This document shows, piece after piece, positions 42,564 through 50,378 of a stretch of 64,000 bases of DNA. The DNA is from Virgisporangium ochraceum (GTDB taxonomy: Bacteria; Actinomycetota; Actinomycetes; Mycobacteriales; Micromonosporaceae). The DNA lies in NCBI RefSeq assembly GCF_016863655.1, contig NZ_BOPH01000088.1:186001-250000 (forward strand), written 5' to 3'. The notes under the pieces are model-generated. The model saw only the letters and a program-made list of their open reading frames with translations. It was not told where the DNA came from and did not search any database. Position 1 is the first letter of the stretch, and each line of letters starts with the position of its first letter. Both the position numbers and the translations under genes were made by a program.

Positions 42564-44276
42564 ATGACGGACAATCCACGTGACCCGTCTCCGACCTGGC
42601 AGTCGGGGCTGCCGTTGCCGGCGCTGTCGGGCGTCGAGCTCGACGACCTGCTCCACGAGGTCCTCGGCCGGGTCGGCGAGGTGGTGGCCAGCCGGGAGCG
42701 GCTGCGGGCCCTCCTGGACGCCGTGGTGGCGATCGGCGCCGACCTCGACCTGCGCTCGACGCTGCAGCGCATCGTGGAGGCGGCCTGCCACCTGGCGGGT
42801 GCCCGGTACGGAGCGCTCGGGGTGATCGGCGACGACCGGATGCTGGTGGAGTTCATCACGCAGGGGATCGACGCGCCGACCCACGCCGCGATCGGTGACC
42901 TGCCCCGCGGCCACGGCGTCCTGGGTCTGCTCATCGACGAGCCGCGTCCGATCCGGCTCGAGGACATCACGAAGCATCCGCGCGCCTACGGGTTCCCGCC
43001 CAACCACCCGCCGATGCACAGCTTCCTCGGCGTCCCCGTGCGCATCCGCGACCAGGTGTTCGGCAACCTCTACCTGGCAGAGAAGGCGGGCGGCGGGCAG
43101 TTCGGCAAGGACGACGAGGACATGGTCGTCGCGCTGGCGGTGGCCGCCGGTGCCGCGATCGACAACGCCCGGCTCTTCGAGCAGGCCCGGCGCCGGCAGC
43201 GGTGGCTGGAGGCGGCGGCCGAGATCACCGGCGTCCTGCTCGGCGACGTCCGGCGCACCGAGGCCCTGGAGCTGGTGGCGACCCGGGCCCGCGAGGTGGC
43301 CGGTGCCGACCTGGCGATGGTCCTGCTGCGCGACGACCACGGCGACCTGGTGGTCGAGGTGGCCAGCGGCTGCGACGACCGCCTCCTCGGCGCACAGGTG
43401 ACCGTCCCCGGCAGCGAGTTCGCGGCGGTGCTCGACGAGCACCACCTGACGGTGCTCGAGGACCTCGGGCGGGCCGCTGACTGGCCGGTACCCCTGGAGA
43501 CCTCCACGGCGCTGCTGGTACCGCTGGCCGCCGGCGAGACCTCGTACGGCGCGCTCGTCGTCGCCTACAACACCGGCACCAACACGGTCCTTGCCGACCT
43601 CGACGTCACCGTGGTGGAGTCCTTCGGCGGGCAGGCAGCCCTCGCGCTGGAACGGGCCCGGGCCCTCGACGAGCGCGAGATGCTGGCGGTGCTCGGCGAC
43701 CGGGAACGGATCGCGCGGGACCTGCACGACGTGGTCATCCAGCGGCTGTTCGCGGCCGGCATGTACCTCCAGACCACCGCGCAGTTGGCCGGCAACCCGA
43801 AGGTCCGCTCGCGCCTCGACACCGTCGTCGACGACCTGGACACCACGATCCGGGACGTGCGGGGCGCGATCTTCGAGCTGCGCGGGCCGGCACCGGGCGG
43901 CGTGCAGTCGGAGCTGCGCCGCATCGTCCACGAGGCGCGGCCCGGGCTCGGGTTCCGGCCGGAGCTGCGGCTGGACGGGCCGGTGGACACCGCCGTGCCG
44001 GAGGAAGTCGGTGTCGCGCTGCTGGCGGTGGTCCGCGAGGCGCTGTCGAACGTGGCCAAGCACGCGCAGGCGTCCTCCGTGCGGGTCCACCTCGCCGCCG
44101 GCGGGGGACGGGTCGTGCTGACCGTCACCGACGACGGCGTCGGACCGGGGCCGGGTGACTCGACCGGGCACGGTCGCCGCAACATGGTGGCCCGGGCGAC
44201 CGACCTCGGCGGCACGGCCTCGATCGGGGCCGGCCCGGCCGGCGGCACCGTCGTGACCTGGCAGGTTCCGGTCTAG
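42564..44276 (+). CDS. devS: DevS/DosT-type GAF histidine kinase
   Basis: A 570-residue kinase: GAF-A (about 60-205), GAF-B (225-365), HisKA_3 with His388 in RIARDLHDVVIQRLF, and an ATPase domain (REALSNVAKHAQAS, TDDGVGPGPG). His148 in GFPPNHPPMHSFLGVPVRIR aligns by count and context with the haem ligand His149 of DosS, and Tyr170 (FGNLYL) with distal Tyr171. It should thus bind haem and sense O2, NO, CO or redox state, and phosphorylate the adjacent DevR. No membrane helix. It ends in a 4-nt overlap with the convergent sulP gene. Confidence 0.95.
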   Translation: MTDNPRDPSPTWQSGLPLPALSGVELDDLLHEVLGRVGEVVASRERLRALLDAVVAIGADLDLRSTLQRIVEAACHLAGARYGALGVIGDDRMLVEFITQGIDAPTHAAIGDLPRGHGVLGLLIDEPRPIRLEDITKHPRAYGFPPNHPPMHSFLGVPVRIRDQVFGNLYLAEKAGGGQFGKDDEDMVVALAVAAGAAIDNARLFEQARRRQRWLEAAAEITGVLLGDVRRTEALELVATRAREVAGADLAMVLLRDDHGDLVVEVASGCDDRLLGAQVTVPGSEFAAVLDEHHLTVLEDLGRAADWPVPLETSTALLVPLAAGETSYGALVVAYNTGTNTVLADLDVTVVESFGGQAALALERARALDEREMLAVLGDRERIARDLHDVVIQRLFAAGMYLQTTAQLAGNPKVRSRLDTVVDDLDTTIRDVRGAIFELRGPAPGGVQSELRRIVHEARPGLGFRPELRLDGPVDTAVPEEVGVALLAVVREALSNVAKHAQASSVRVHLAAGGGRVVLTVTDDGVGPGPGDSTGHGRRNMVARATDLGGTASIGAGPAGGTVVTWQVPV

Positions 44277-45934
44277 CCGTTGCGGGCGCGGTAGGCGGCC
44301 ACGGCAGTGGGCAGCGTCGGGAAGATCAGGTCGGGCCCGACCGCGTCGGTGAGGCCGTACGCGTCGAGCTGGGTGCGCAGGTCCTGCTTGACCCGGGCGA
44401 GGGCGAAGACCACGCCGCGACCGGTCAGCTCGGCCCGGACGGCCTCCAGCGCGTCCAACCCGGTGCTGTCGACCTCGACGTTGGCCTCCATGTTGAGCAC
44501 GAACCAGGCCGCCTGCCCATCGACGGCCGCCAGTGCCCGTTGCCGGAAGTCCTCGGCGTTGGCGAAGAACAGCGGCGAGTCGTACCGGTAGACGACCAGG
44601 CCGGCGACCGTCTCGGCGCCCGGATAGTCGTCGATGTCGTGCATCCCGGCCAGCCCCGGTACGAAGCCCTGCACCGCGTCGTGCGGGCGCGCCACCCGGT
44701 ACAGCATGTCCGCGACCGACAGGCCGACGGCCAGCAGGACCCCGTAGAGGATGTCGACGGCCAGCACCCCGACGAGCGCGGCGACGGCGAGCAGCAGTTC
44801 GCTGCGCCGGAAGGCCGCCAGCCGCCGGAACCCGGCCACGTCGACCAGCCGGACCGCGGCATAGACCACGATCGCGCCGAGGGCGGCGGACGGGAACCGC
44901 GCCAGCAGCGGGCCGGCGAACAGGAGAACGGCCAGCACCGCGGCGAGCGTCACGAGCGAGTAGGCCTGGGAGCGGGCACCGGCGGCGAGCGCCAGGGCCG
45001 TGCGGCTGCCGCTGCTGCTGACCGGGAACCCGCGGAACAGGCCGGCCCCGAGGTTGGCGACCCCGGTGGCGAGTAGCTCCTGGTTGGGGTCGACGCGTTC
45101 GCCGGCGCGGGTGGCGAACGCCCGCGCGGTCAGCACCGTGTCGGTGTAGCCGACCACGAGGACGCCCACCGCCGGCAGCAGGAGCGTGGTGACGTCGCTG
45201 AGGTCGGGCAGCTCCGGCACGGGCAGCCCGGCCGGCACCGCGCCGCTGGTGGCCAGCCCGTACCGGTCCAGGTCGAACAGCGTGACGGCCGCGGTCGCCA
45301 GCAGCACCACCACCAGCGGGGTCGGCACCCGCGGTAGGTAGTGCTGCCCGAGGAACAGCAGACCGAGGGCCACCGCGGCGAACGCGACGGTCGGCAGGTG
45401 CGCCTGCCCCAGGTTGCGGACGAACGACACCAGTTCGGCCGGGATGCCGTCGCCGTCGACCGGGACCCCGGTGAGGTTGTCCAGCTGCCCCACGATCATC
45501 GTCACGGCGACACCGGCGAGGTAGCCGACCAGGATCGGCCGCGACAGCAGGTCGGCGACGAAGCCCAGCCGGGCCGCGAACGCGACAAGCGACAGGCCGC
45601 CCACGACCACGGCGAGCGCCGCCGCGATGCCGGCGTACCGGTCGGGATCGCCGGCGGCCAGGGGTGCGACCGCTGCCGCGGTCATGATGGCCGTGGTGGA
45701 CTCCGGCCCCACCGAGAGCAGCCGCGACGACCCGAGCACGGCGTATACCGCGAGCGGCACGACGACCGCCCACAGCCCCGCGACCGGCGGCAGCCCGGCC
45801 AGCCCCGCGTACGCCATCACCTGCGGAACGAGGTACGCCGCGACGGTCAGGCCGGCGACGGAGTCGGGGCGCAGCCAGCCGCGCTCGTACCGGCGCAGCC
45901 GGACCAGCCCGGGCATCAGACGACCGGTGTCCAC
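44273..45934 (-). CDS. SulP-family anion transporter with STAS domain
   Basis: A 553-residue transporter: about 10-12 membrane helices (GLTVAAYLVPQVMAYAGLAG, ESTTAIMTAAAVAPLA, GFPVSSSGSRTALALAAGA) and a C-terminal STAS domain (VVYRYDSPLFFANAEDFRQ, VLNMEANVEVDSTGLDALE). Rv1739c, its mycobacterial counterpart, is a sulfate transporter in the DosR regulon. The substrate here is probably sulfate or bicarbonate/dicarboxylate, not settled by sequence. GTG 45934 is used; ATG 45916 is an equally possible start and would fit a promoter centred on the box at 45953. Confidence 0.9.
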   Translation of the reverse strand: MDTGRLMPGLVRLRRYERGWLRPDSVAGLTVAAYLVPQVMAYAGLAGLPPVAGLWAVVVPLAVYAVLGSSRLLSVGPESTTAIMTAAAVAPLAAGDPDRYAGIAAALAVVVGGLSLVAFAARLGFVADLLSRPILVGYLAGVAVTMIVGQLDNLTGVPVDGDGIPAELVSFVRNLGQAHLPTVAFAAVALGLLFLGQHYLPRVPTPLVVVLLATAAVTLFDLDRYGLATSGAVPAGLPVPELPDLSDVTTLLLPAVGVLVVGYTDTVLTARAFATRAGERVDPNQELLATGVANLGAGLFRGFPVSSSGSRTALALAAGARSQAYSLVTLAAVLAVLLFAGPLLARFPSAALGAIVVYAAVRLVDVAGFRRLAAFRRSELLLAVAALVGVLAVDILYGVLLAVGLSVADMLYRVARPHDAVQGFVPGLAGMHDIDDYPGAETVAGLVVYRYDSPLFFANAEDFRQRALAAVDGQAAWFVLNMEANVEVDSTGLDALEAVRAELTGRGVVFALARVKQDLRTQLDAYGLTDAVGPDLIFPTLPTAVAAYRARNG

Positions 45935-45952
45935 GCCCGATCTTCCCACCAC

Positions 45953-45966
45953 GGGACCTTGGTCCC
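45953..45966. promoter_or_regulatory. DevR-type box between sulP and the DoxX-like gene
   Basis: Perfect palindrome GGGACCTTGGTCCC, 19 nt before the sulP GTG and 85 nt before the divergent gene at 46051. Identical to the copy at 17106. Confidence 0.77.
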
Positions 45967-46050
45967 TGTCGTTCGGGAGCTCCGGCACAGGCGGCGCGGC
46001 GGCGCGGACGCGAAAATTGAGGTGTCACAAGGGAACGGCAGGAGGCCGAG

Positions 46051-46611
46051 ATGAGCACCTCCCACATTCACCGGGCCAACCACCTCGAACACGTCGAGGC
46101 ACCCGGAAGCATGCTGACCACCACCGCCGCGCGGGCGCTCGCCGTGCTCCGCTACGCCACCGGATTCGTGTTCCTGTGGGCGTTCGTGGACAAGACGTTC
46201 GGCCTCGGGTACGCGACCCCGTCGGCGAAGGCGTGGATCAACGGCGGCAGCCCCACGAAGGGCTTCCTGTCCTCGGTCGAGGTCGGACCGCTGCAGGGCT
46301 TCTTCCACGACATCGCCGGCACCTGGTACGCCAACTGGCTGTTCATGCTCGGCCTGCTCGGCATCGGTGTCGCGCTGACCGCCGGCATCGGCCTGCGGGT
46401 CGCGGCCGTGTCGGGCACCGTGATGATGGCCATGATGTGGCTGGCCGAGTGGCCGATCGCCAAGGGCTCGACCAACCCGGTCATGGACTACCACCTCATC
46501 TACGCGATCGTCCTGGTCGTCCTGGCCGCCGCGTACGCCGGTCACACCTGGGGCCTGGGGCGTCGCTGGGCGAAGCTGTCGATCGTCCAGCGCAACCGCT
46601 GGCTCATCTGA
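46051..46611 (+). CDS. DoxX-like membrane protein
   Basis: A 186-residue protein with four membrane helices: ALAVLRYATGFVFLWAFVDK, WLFMLGLLGIGVALTAGIGL, AAVSGTVMMAMMWLAEW and LIYAIVLVVLAAAYAGHTWG. The pattern, including the loop GLGYATPSAKAWINGGSPTK, fits DoxX/DoxD relatives, some of which are thiosulfate:quinone oxidoreductase subunits or parts of membrane redox complexes. Divergent from sulP and sharing its DevR-type box. AGGAGG precedes ATG 46051. A link between sulfur transport and DoxD-like chemistry is attractive but only inferred. Confidence 0.8.
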   Translation: MSTSHIHRANHLEHVEAPGSMLTTTAARALAVLRYATGFVFLWAFVDKTFGLGYATPSAKAWINGGSPTKGFLSSVEVGPLQGFFHDIAGTWYANWLFMLGLLGIGVALTAGIGLRVAAVSGTVMMAMMWLAEWPIAKGSTNPVMDYHLIYAIVLVVLAAAYAGHTWGLGRRWAKLSIVQRNRWLI

Positions 46612-46624
46612 CCACTGTCCGACT

Positions 46625-46654
46625 CGGTGGCCCGGGATCCGTCCCGGGCCACCG
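46625..46654. terminator. Strong hairpin after the DoxX-like gene
   Basis: A perfect 13-bp stem (CGGTGGCCCGGGA with its complement) and a 4-base loop TCCG, 13 nt after the stop. It lies just before the next gene's ribosome-binding site, so it may attenuate rather than fully stop transcription. Confidence 0.7.
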
Positions 46655-46671
46655 CCGTGGAGGGAGCACCG

Positions 46672-47154
46672 ATGCGCGGCGTCGTCTGGCCCCGGCTGTC
46701 CCGCTGGATGTACCGGTCGGGGCATCCGAACCCCCTGGCCCGGTTGATGAACCGGGTCTCGGCGATCCAGTTCGGCGTGGGCTTCCTGGCTCCGCGCGAC
46801 TGGGTCACCGTCGAGGTCCGCGGGCGGTCCACCGGGCGGGTCGTCTCGTTCCCCGCCGTGGTCGTCCACCACGGCGGGCACGGGTTCCTGGTGTCGATGC
46901 TCGGGGAACGGGCGCACTGGGTGCGCAACGTCCGCGCCGATGGCGGCCGGGCCGTCCTGCGCCGCGGCCGCCGTCGACCGGTCCGGCTCGTCGAGGTTCC
47001 GGTGGGGGACCGGGCACCGATCCTGCGCCGCTACCTGGCCGTCGCGCCCGGTGCCCGTCCCCACTTTCCGCTCGACCGGAGCGCGCCGGTGGCGGACTTC
47101 GAGGACATCGCCGACCGCTACCCGGTGTTCCGCGTCGAGCCGGTCGGCTCCTGA
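46672..47154 (+). CDS. DUF385/deazaflavin-type nitroreductase family protein
   Basis: A 160-residue split-barrel protein with the DUF385 motifs VEVRGRSTGRVVSFPAVVV, GHGFLVSMLGERAHWVRNV, and RRGRRRPVRLVEVP. Compared with the copy at 35173 it is longer at the N end and keeps the canonical GRxTGR and WVRN motifs. Family members use F420H2 or other flavins. GGAGGGAG lies before ATG 46672. It follows the DoxX-like gene after a strong hairpin, so it may be read through from the sulP/doxX promoter region. Confidence 0.82.
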   Translation: MRGVVWPRLSRWMYRSGHPNPLARLMNRVSAIQFGVGFLAPRDWVTVEVRGRSTGRVVSFPAVVVHHGGHGFLVSMLGERAHWVRNVRADGGRAVLRRGRRRPVRLVEVPVGDRAPILRRYLAVAPGARPHFPLDRSAPVADFEDIADRYPVFRVEPVGS

Positions 47155-47209
47155 CGGGCCGAGGAACGCGGTCACGGCGTCCCCGGACCCGACCGGCCGG
47201 CCGACCGCA

Positions 47210-47223
47210 GGGACGTTGGGCCC
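47210..47223. promoter_or_regulatory. DevR-type box before the divergent stress protein gene
   Basis: GGGACGTTGGGCCC, 73-86 nt upstream of ATG 47296. Confidence 0.68.
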
Positions 47224-47295
47224 GCGGTGGGGGTCCGGGCAGCCCTGCCTCGCACCGCGAGCCGCTGGGACGATGAAGATGGCGGGAGGTGCGCC

Positions 47296-48126
47296 ATGGT
47301 CAACGGGCCCGAACGGACGGTCGTCGTCGGAGTCGGTTCGGCCGCCGGGGACGGGTGCGTCGTCGAGGCCGCGGCGCAGGAGGCCGTGGCGCGGGAGGCC
47401 CGCCTCGTCGTCGTGCACGTCGTCGCGCCCGGGACGGGCCCGGGGCCGGCCGTGCGGCGCCGTGTCGAGGCCGCGGCGGCCGCCGCCCGCGCCGCGCATC
47501 CCGGCCTCGACGTGTCGCTGACCGTGACCGCCGGGGACCCGGTCGAGGAGCTGCTTGCCCACCGCTGCGACCTGCTCGTGACCGGCCACCGGTCGCGCAC
47601 CCGACGGCGGAACCGGCGCTCCTCCGTGGCCCTCGGTGTGACGGACCGGGCGACCGTCCCGGTTCTGGTGTGGCCGTCGGGTGCCGACCCGGGGTGCCCG
47701 GGTGGGGACGGGGTCCTCGTGGCGGTCGACGGGTACGGCGACGACGCGGTCCTCCGGTTCGCGTTCGACGAGGCGGTCGCCCGTCAGATGCCCGTGGTCG
47801 CCGAACACGTATGGTCCGCACCCACCGACGGGGCGCGGCGCGGCCCGGTGACGCCGTCCGCCGACGAGGCCCGCGAACTGGTGGGTGCGGCCGTCGGAGC
47901 CGGCCGTGCCGGGGTCGCGGTCCGCACGGTCGTGCGGCGCAGCCTGGACGTGGCGATCGCGCTCAACGCGACGGCCCGCTCGGCCGACCTGGCGGTGATC
48001 GGGGCACACCGGGGACGGGGCGCGGGCGGGGGCGTTCGGCGGGCCCTGATCCAGCGCGGCGCGTGCCCGGTCGCGGTCGTGCCGGTCACCGGACGATCAT
48101 CACCGGGCAGTGCGCGCGATGCATGA
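47296..48126 (+). CDS. Divergent tandem universal stress protein
   Basis: A 276-residue protein with two UspA-type domains, each beginning with a VVVGVGSA/LVAVDGY strand. The ATP-binding loops are degenerate: the first reads VTGHRSRTRRRNRR and the second VIGAHRGRGAGGG, both without the GxxGxG-plus-serine pattern of its neighbours. It therefore probably does not bind ATP and may act as a partner of the other stress proteins. ATG 47296 is chosen for GGGAGGT six bases upstream. Its final 41 nt overlap the convergent stress gene at 48086. Confidence 0.82.
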   Translation: MVNGPERTVVVGVGSAAGDGCVVEAAAQEAVAREARLVVVHVVAPGTGPGPAVRRRVEAAAAAARAAHPGLDVSLTVTAGDPVEELLAHRCDLLVTGHRSRTRRRNRRSSVALGVTDRATVPVLVWPSGADPGCPGGDGVLVAVDGYGDDAVLRFAFDEAVARQMPVVAEHVWSAPTDGARRGPVTPSADEARELVGAAVGAGRAGVAVRTVVRRSLDVAIALNATARSADLAVIGAHRGRGAGGGVRRALIQRGACPVAVVPVTGRSSPGSARDA

Positions 48127-48901
48127 GCTTGAGGGGGACCGCGCCGATCAGGCCGGCCGAGTCGTCGTGGCCGTGCGCGCCGACGACGACGAGCTGCGCG
48201 TGACTGGACAGGTCCAGGAGGACCGGCAGCGGCTGCTCGGCCGTCGCCACGGATTCGATGCCGACCCAGGGGAACTTGTCCTGCCACGGCGCCACCGCCG
48301 TCTCCAGCGCGGTGTAGGCGCAGGTGTGCAGCGCACCGGCGTCGGTGCCGCCGTGCCACGACAGCCACGGGTGCTCGGGGCGTCCGTAGGCGAAGACGGC
48401 GATGACCCCGCACCCGCGCAGGCGGGCCTCGTCCAGCGCGGAGGCGAGGGCGGCCTCGGAGCCCGCCGAGCCGTCGACACCGACGACGATCGGGCTCTCC
48501 TCGCTGGCCTGCCGCCCGCGGACGATCACGACGGGGACCGTCGCGTGGGTGGCGACCTGCTGGCCGGTGGCACCGAGCGTCAGCCGCCCGAAGCCGCCGG
48601 TGCCCCGGTTGCCCAGCACGAGCATGCGGCTGCGGGTCGACGCCTCGCGGAGAGCGGCGGCGACGCCACCGCTGACCGAGTGGCCGTAGATACGCACCGA
48701 CGGTTCCAGCCGCCGCGCGTCGGTCACCATCTGCGTGAGCCGGCTGTCCGGGGACCGCTGCGTGGGCGGGCCGGTCGCGGTGTCGACGAACACCACGTGC
48801 AGGTCGGCGTGCCACCGGTACGCCTGCCGGACGGCCCAGTGAAGTGCGTCCCAGCTCGCCGCGGAGCCGTCGACGCCGACGACGATGTCGTTTCTCCTCA
48901 C
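48086..48901 (-). CDS. Universal stress protein, tandem UspA domains
   Basis: A 271-residue protein read from GTG 48901 (VRRNDIVVGVDGS), nine bases after GGGAGG. An upstream in-frame ATG at 48931 overlaps the preceding stop (ATGA) and would add 10 residues. The first domain has a complete loop (VLGNRGTGGFGRLTLGATG); the second is altered (VVGAHGHDDSAGLIGAVPL), so only one ATP site is likely. It is downstream of the SHOCT-like gene and shares its DevR-type box at 49272. Confidence 0.9.
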   Translation of the reverse strand: MRRNDIVVGVDGSAASWDALHWAVRQAYRWHADLHVVFVDTATGPPTQRSPDSRLTQMVTDARRLEPSVRIYGHSVSGGVAAALREASTRSRMLVLGNRGTGGFGRLTLGATGQQVATHATVPVVIVRGRQASEESPIVVGVDGSAGSEAALASALDEARLRGCGVIAVFAYGRPEHPWLSWHGGTDAGALHTCAYTALETAVAPWQDKFPWVGIESVATAEQPLPVLLDLSSHAQLVVVGAHGHDDSAGLIGAVPLKLMHRAHCPVMIVR

Positions 48902-48927
48902 TGTCTCCACCTCCCACCGTGCGTGCG

Positions 48928-49209
48928 TCATCCGGTCGGATCCCCGGGAACCCGCAGCGGCCGGCTGCGCGCGTCCCGGACGGCGAGGTCGGCCATCGCC
49001 TCCCGGTAGGCGGCGCGGTCGAGCTCGCCGGCGACGAGCCGCCGGACCAGCAGGCCCTCGACCTCGCAGCGGGCCTGCTCGGCGCTGGACAGGACGAGGG
49101 CGGGCGGGTCGTCGGCCGGCTTCGGGCCGAACCGGTCCAGCGGGTTTCCGGCGAGCATCAGGACGACGAACGGGGCCAGCACGAGGATCGCGGCGAGGAT
49201 GAATGCCAT
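48928..49209 (-). CDS. Small membrane protein with SHOCT-like tail
   Basis: A 93-residue protein: one membrane helix (MAFILAAILVLAPFVVLMLAG), a short linker with DRFGPKPADDP, and a helical tail (VEGLLVRRLVAGELDRAAYR) resembling the SHOCT motif, a short oligomerisation domain found at the ends of many small membrane proteins. ATG 49209 has GGAAGG 11 bases upstream; a GTG at 49218 is possible. A DevR-type box lies 63-76 nt upstream. First gene of a two-gene unit with the stress protein. Function unknown. Confidence 0.75.
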   Translation of the reverse strand: MAFILAAILVLAPFVVLMLAGNPLDRFGPKPADDPPALVLSSAEQARCEVEGLLVRRLVAGELDRAAYREAMADLAVRDARSRPLRVPGDPTG

Positions 49210-49271
49210 GACGTCCACCGCCTTCCGGACAGGTCGACCACAAGACTCGTCCGCGCCGGTGGCACCCAGTA

Positions 49272-49285
49272 GGGTCGAACGTCCC
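49272..49285. promoter_or_regulatory. DevR-type box before the SHOCT-like gene
   Basis: GGGTCGAACGTCCC, placed 1 nt past the stop of the stress gene at 49287 and 63 nt upstream of ATG 49209. Confidence 0.72.
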
Positions 49286-49286
49286 G

Positions 49287-50153
49287 CTACGAGGCGGGCC
49301 GGGCGATCAGCACGGGGCAGCGGGAGTGGTGCATCAGGTGCAGGCCCACCGATCCCAGCAGCAGGCCGGTGAACCCGCCGTGCCCGCGCGAGCCGACGAC
49401 CACGAGCCCGGCCGTGCGGGAGGCTTCCACCAGCAGGTCGGCGGGGTCACCACCGACGACGTGGACCTCCGCGGTCACCGTCGGGTACTTCTCCGACATC
49501 GGGACGACGGACTCCGCGAGCTCGACCTGCAACTCCAGCTTCGCCGTCATCGCGTTGAGAAGGTCCGGCGGCGGAGACTCGGCCGGCCACGCGGGCGTGG
49601 AGGGCCGGAACGCGCGCAGGACCGTCAACGGGCAGCCCCGTGCCTCGGCCATGTCGAAGGCCGTGGTGAGGACCTCCCCGGCCATCGGTGAACCGTCGAA
49701 GCCGACGACGATCCCACCGGCTCCGTTGGTGCGGCCGCGCACGACGACGACCGACGCCGGTGCGTGCAGGGCGACCTGCTGGCAGGTCGATCCGGCCAGA
49801 AGGGCGGCGAACGTCGAGTGTCCCCGGTTGCCGACGACCACCAGGTCGCCCGGCTGCGCGGCGGCGACGAGGGCCGCGGCCGCGCCACCGAATTCGGTGG
49901 TGAGGTCGGTCTCGATGTCCGGCGCCCACTGGGCGAGGTCGGCGCGGGCGCCCGCGAGGATCTCGGGCGCGTGCCGCTGGGCGGCGAACTGCGCGTGTTC
50001 CGGGCTGAACGCCGAGTCGGGCCACCGCGAGTGGACGCCGTGGACGACCCGCAGCTTCCGGCCGCGGCGGGTGGCTTCGTCGGCGGCCCACCGCAGGGCG
50101 ATCCGGCTCTCCGGTGAGGCGTCGATTCCGACAATGATCTCCGCGGGTCTCAT
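49287..50153 (-). CDS. Universal stress protein, tandem UspA domains
   Basis: A 288-residue protein starting MRPAEIIVGIDASPESRIAL. Both nucleotide loops are complete (VVGNRGHSTFAALLAGSTC in the first, VVGSRGHGGFTGLLLGSVG in the second). A GGAGGAG sits just before ATG 50153. The 225-nt gap to the divergent GNAT/acyl-CoA synthetase gene contains two DevR-type boxes. Layout resembles mycobacterial Rv2005c/Rv1996. Confidence 0.93.
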   Translation of the reverse strand: MRPAEIIVGIDASPESRIALRWAADEATRRGRKLRVVHGVHSRWPDSAFSPEHAQFAAQRHAPEILAGARADLAQWAPDIETDLTTEFGGAAAALVAAAQPGDLVVVGNRGHSTFAALLAGSTCQQVALHAPASVVVVRGRTNGAGGIVVGFDGSPMAGEVLTTAFDMAEARGCPLTVLRAFRPSTPAWPAESPPPDLLNAMTAKLELQVELAESVVPMSEKYPTVTAEVHVVGGDPADLLVEASRTAGLVVVGSRGHGGFTGLLLGSVGLHLMHHSRCPVLIARPAS

Positions 50154-50242
50154 GACTCCTCCTCGGCGGATCGCACGGTTCTTCCACCCTGAGCATCGCC
50201 GCCCTGACCAGCGCCCGGCAGGGGCGTTGCGCCCCCGCCGGA

Positions 50243-50256
50243 GGGCCGATCGACCC
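50243..50256. promoter_or_regulatory. DevR-type box on the stress-gene side of the gap
   Basis: GGGCCGATCGACCC, 90-103 nt upstream of ATG 50153. Confidence 0.65.
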
Positions 50257-50300
50257 CTCGCCGCGGCGGCCGGGCCGGCGGGCACAAGGTCACGGGGATG

Positions 50301-50314
50301 GTGACCGTTGGACC
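50301..50314. promoter_or_regulatory. DevR-type box on the acyl-CoA synthetase side
   Basis: GTGACCGTTGGACC, followed by CTGCCCC as after the copy at 31312; 65-78 nt upstream of ATG 50379. Confidence 0.68.
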
Positions 50315-50378
50315 CTGCCCCCGGCGGCGCGAGCGGTGCAGCGTGGACGCGTCGGACCCAGCGAGGGGGTGTGCGGCT

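Noticed and set aside
45916..45988. An ATG at 45988 as the sulP start, giving 571 residues.
   Set aside because: It would put the DevR-type box at 45953 inside the coding sequence, and the added residues do not resemble a SulP N-terminus; GTG 45934 or ATG 45916 is preferred.
50221..50235. GC palindrome GGGGCGTTGCGCCCC near the DevR boxes.
   Set aside because: It lacks the GACC/GGCCC asymmetry of the other sites and may be chance in GC-rich DNA; not counted as a box.
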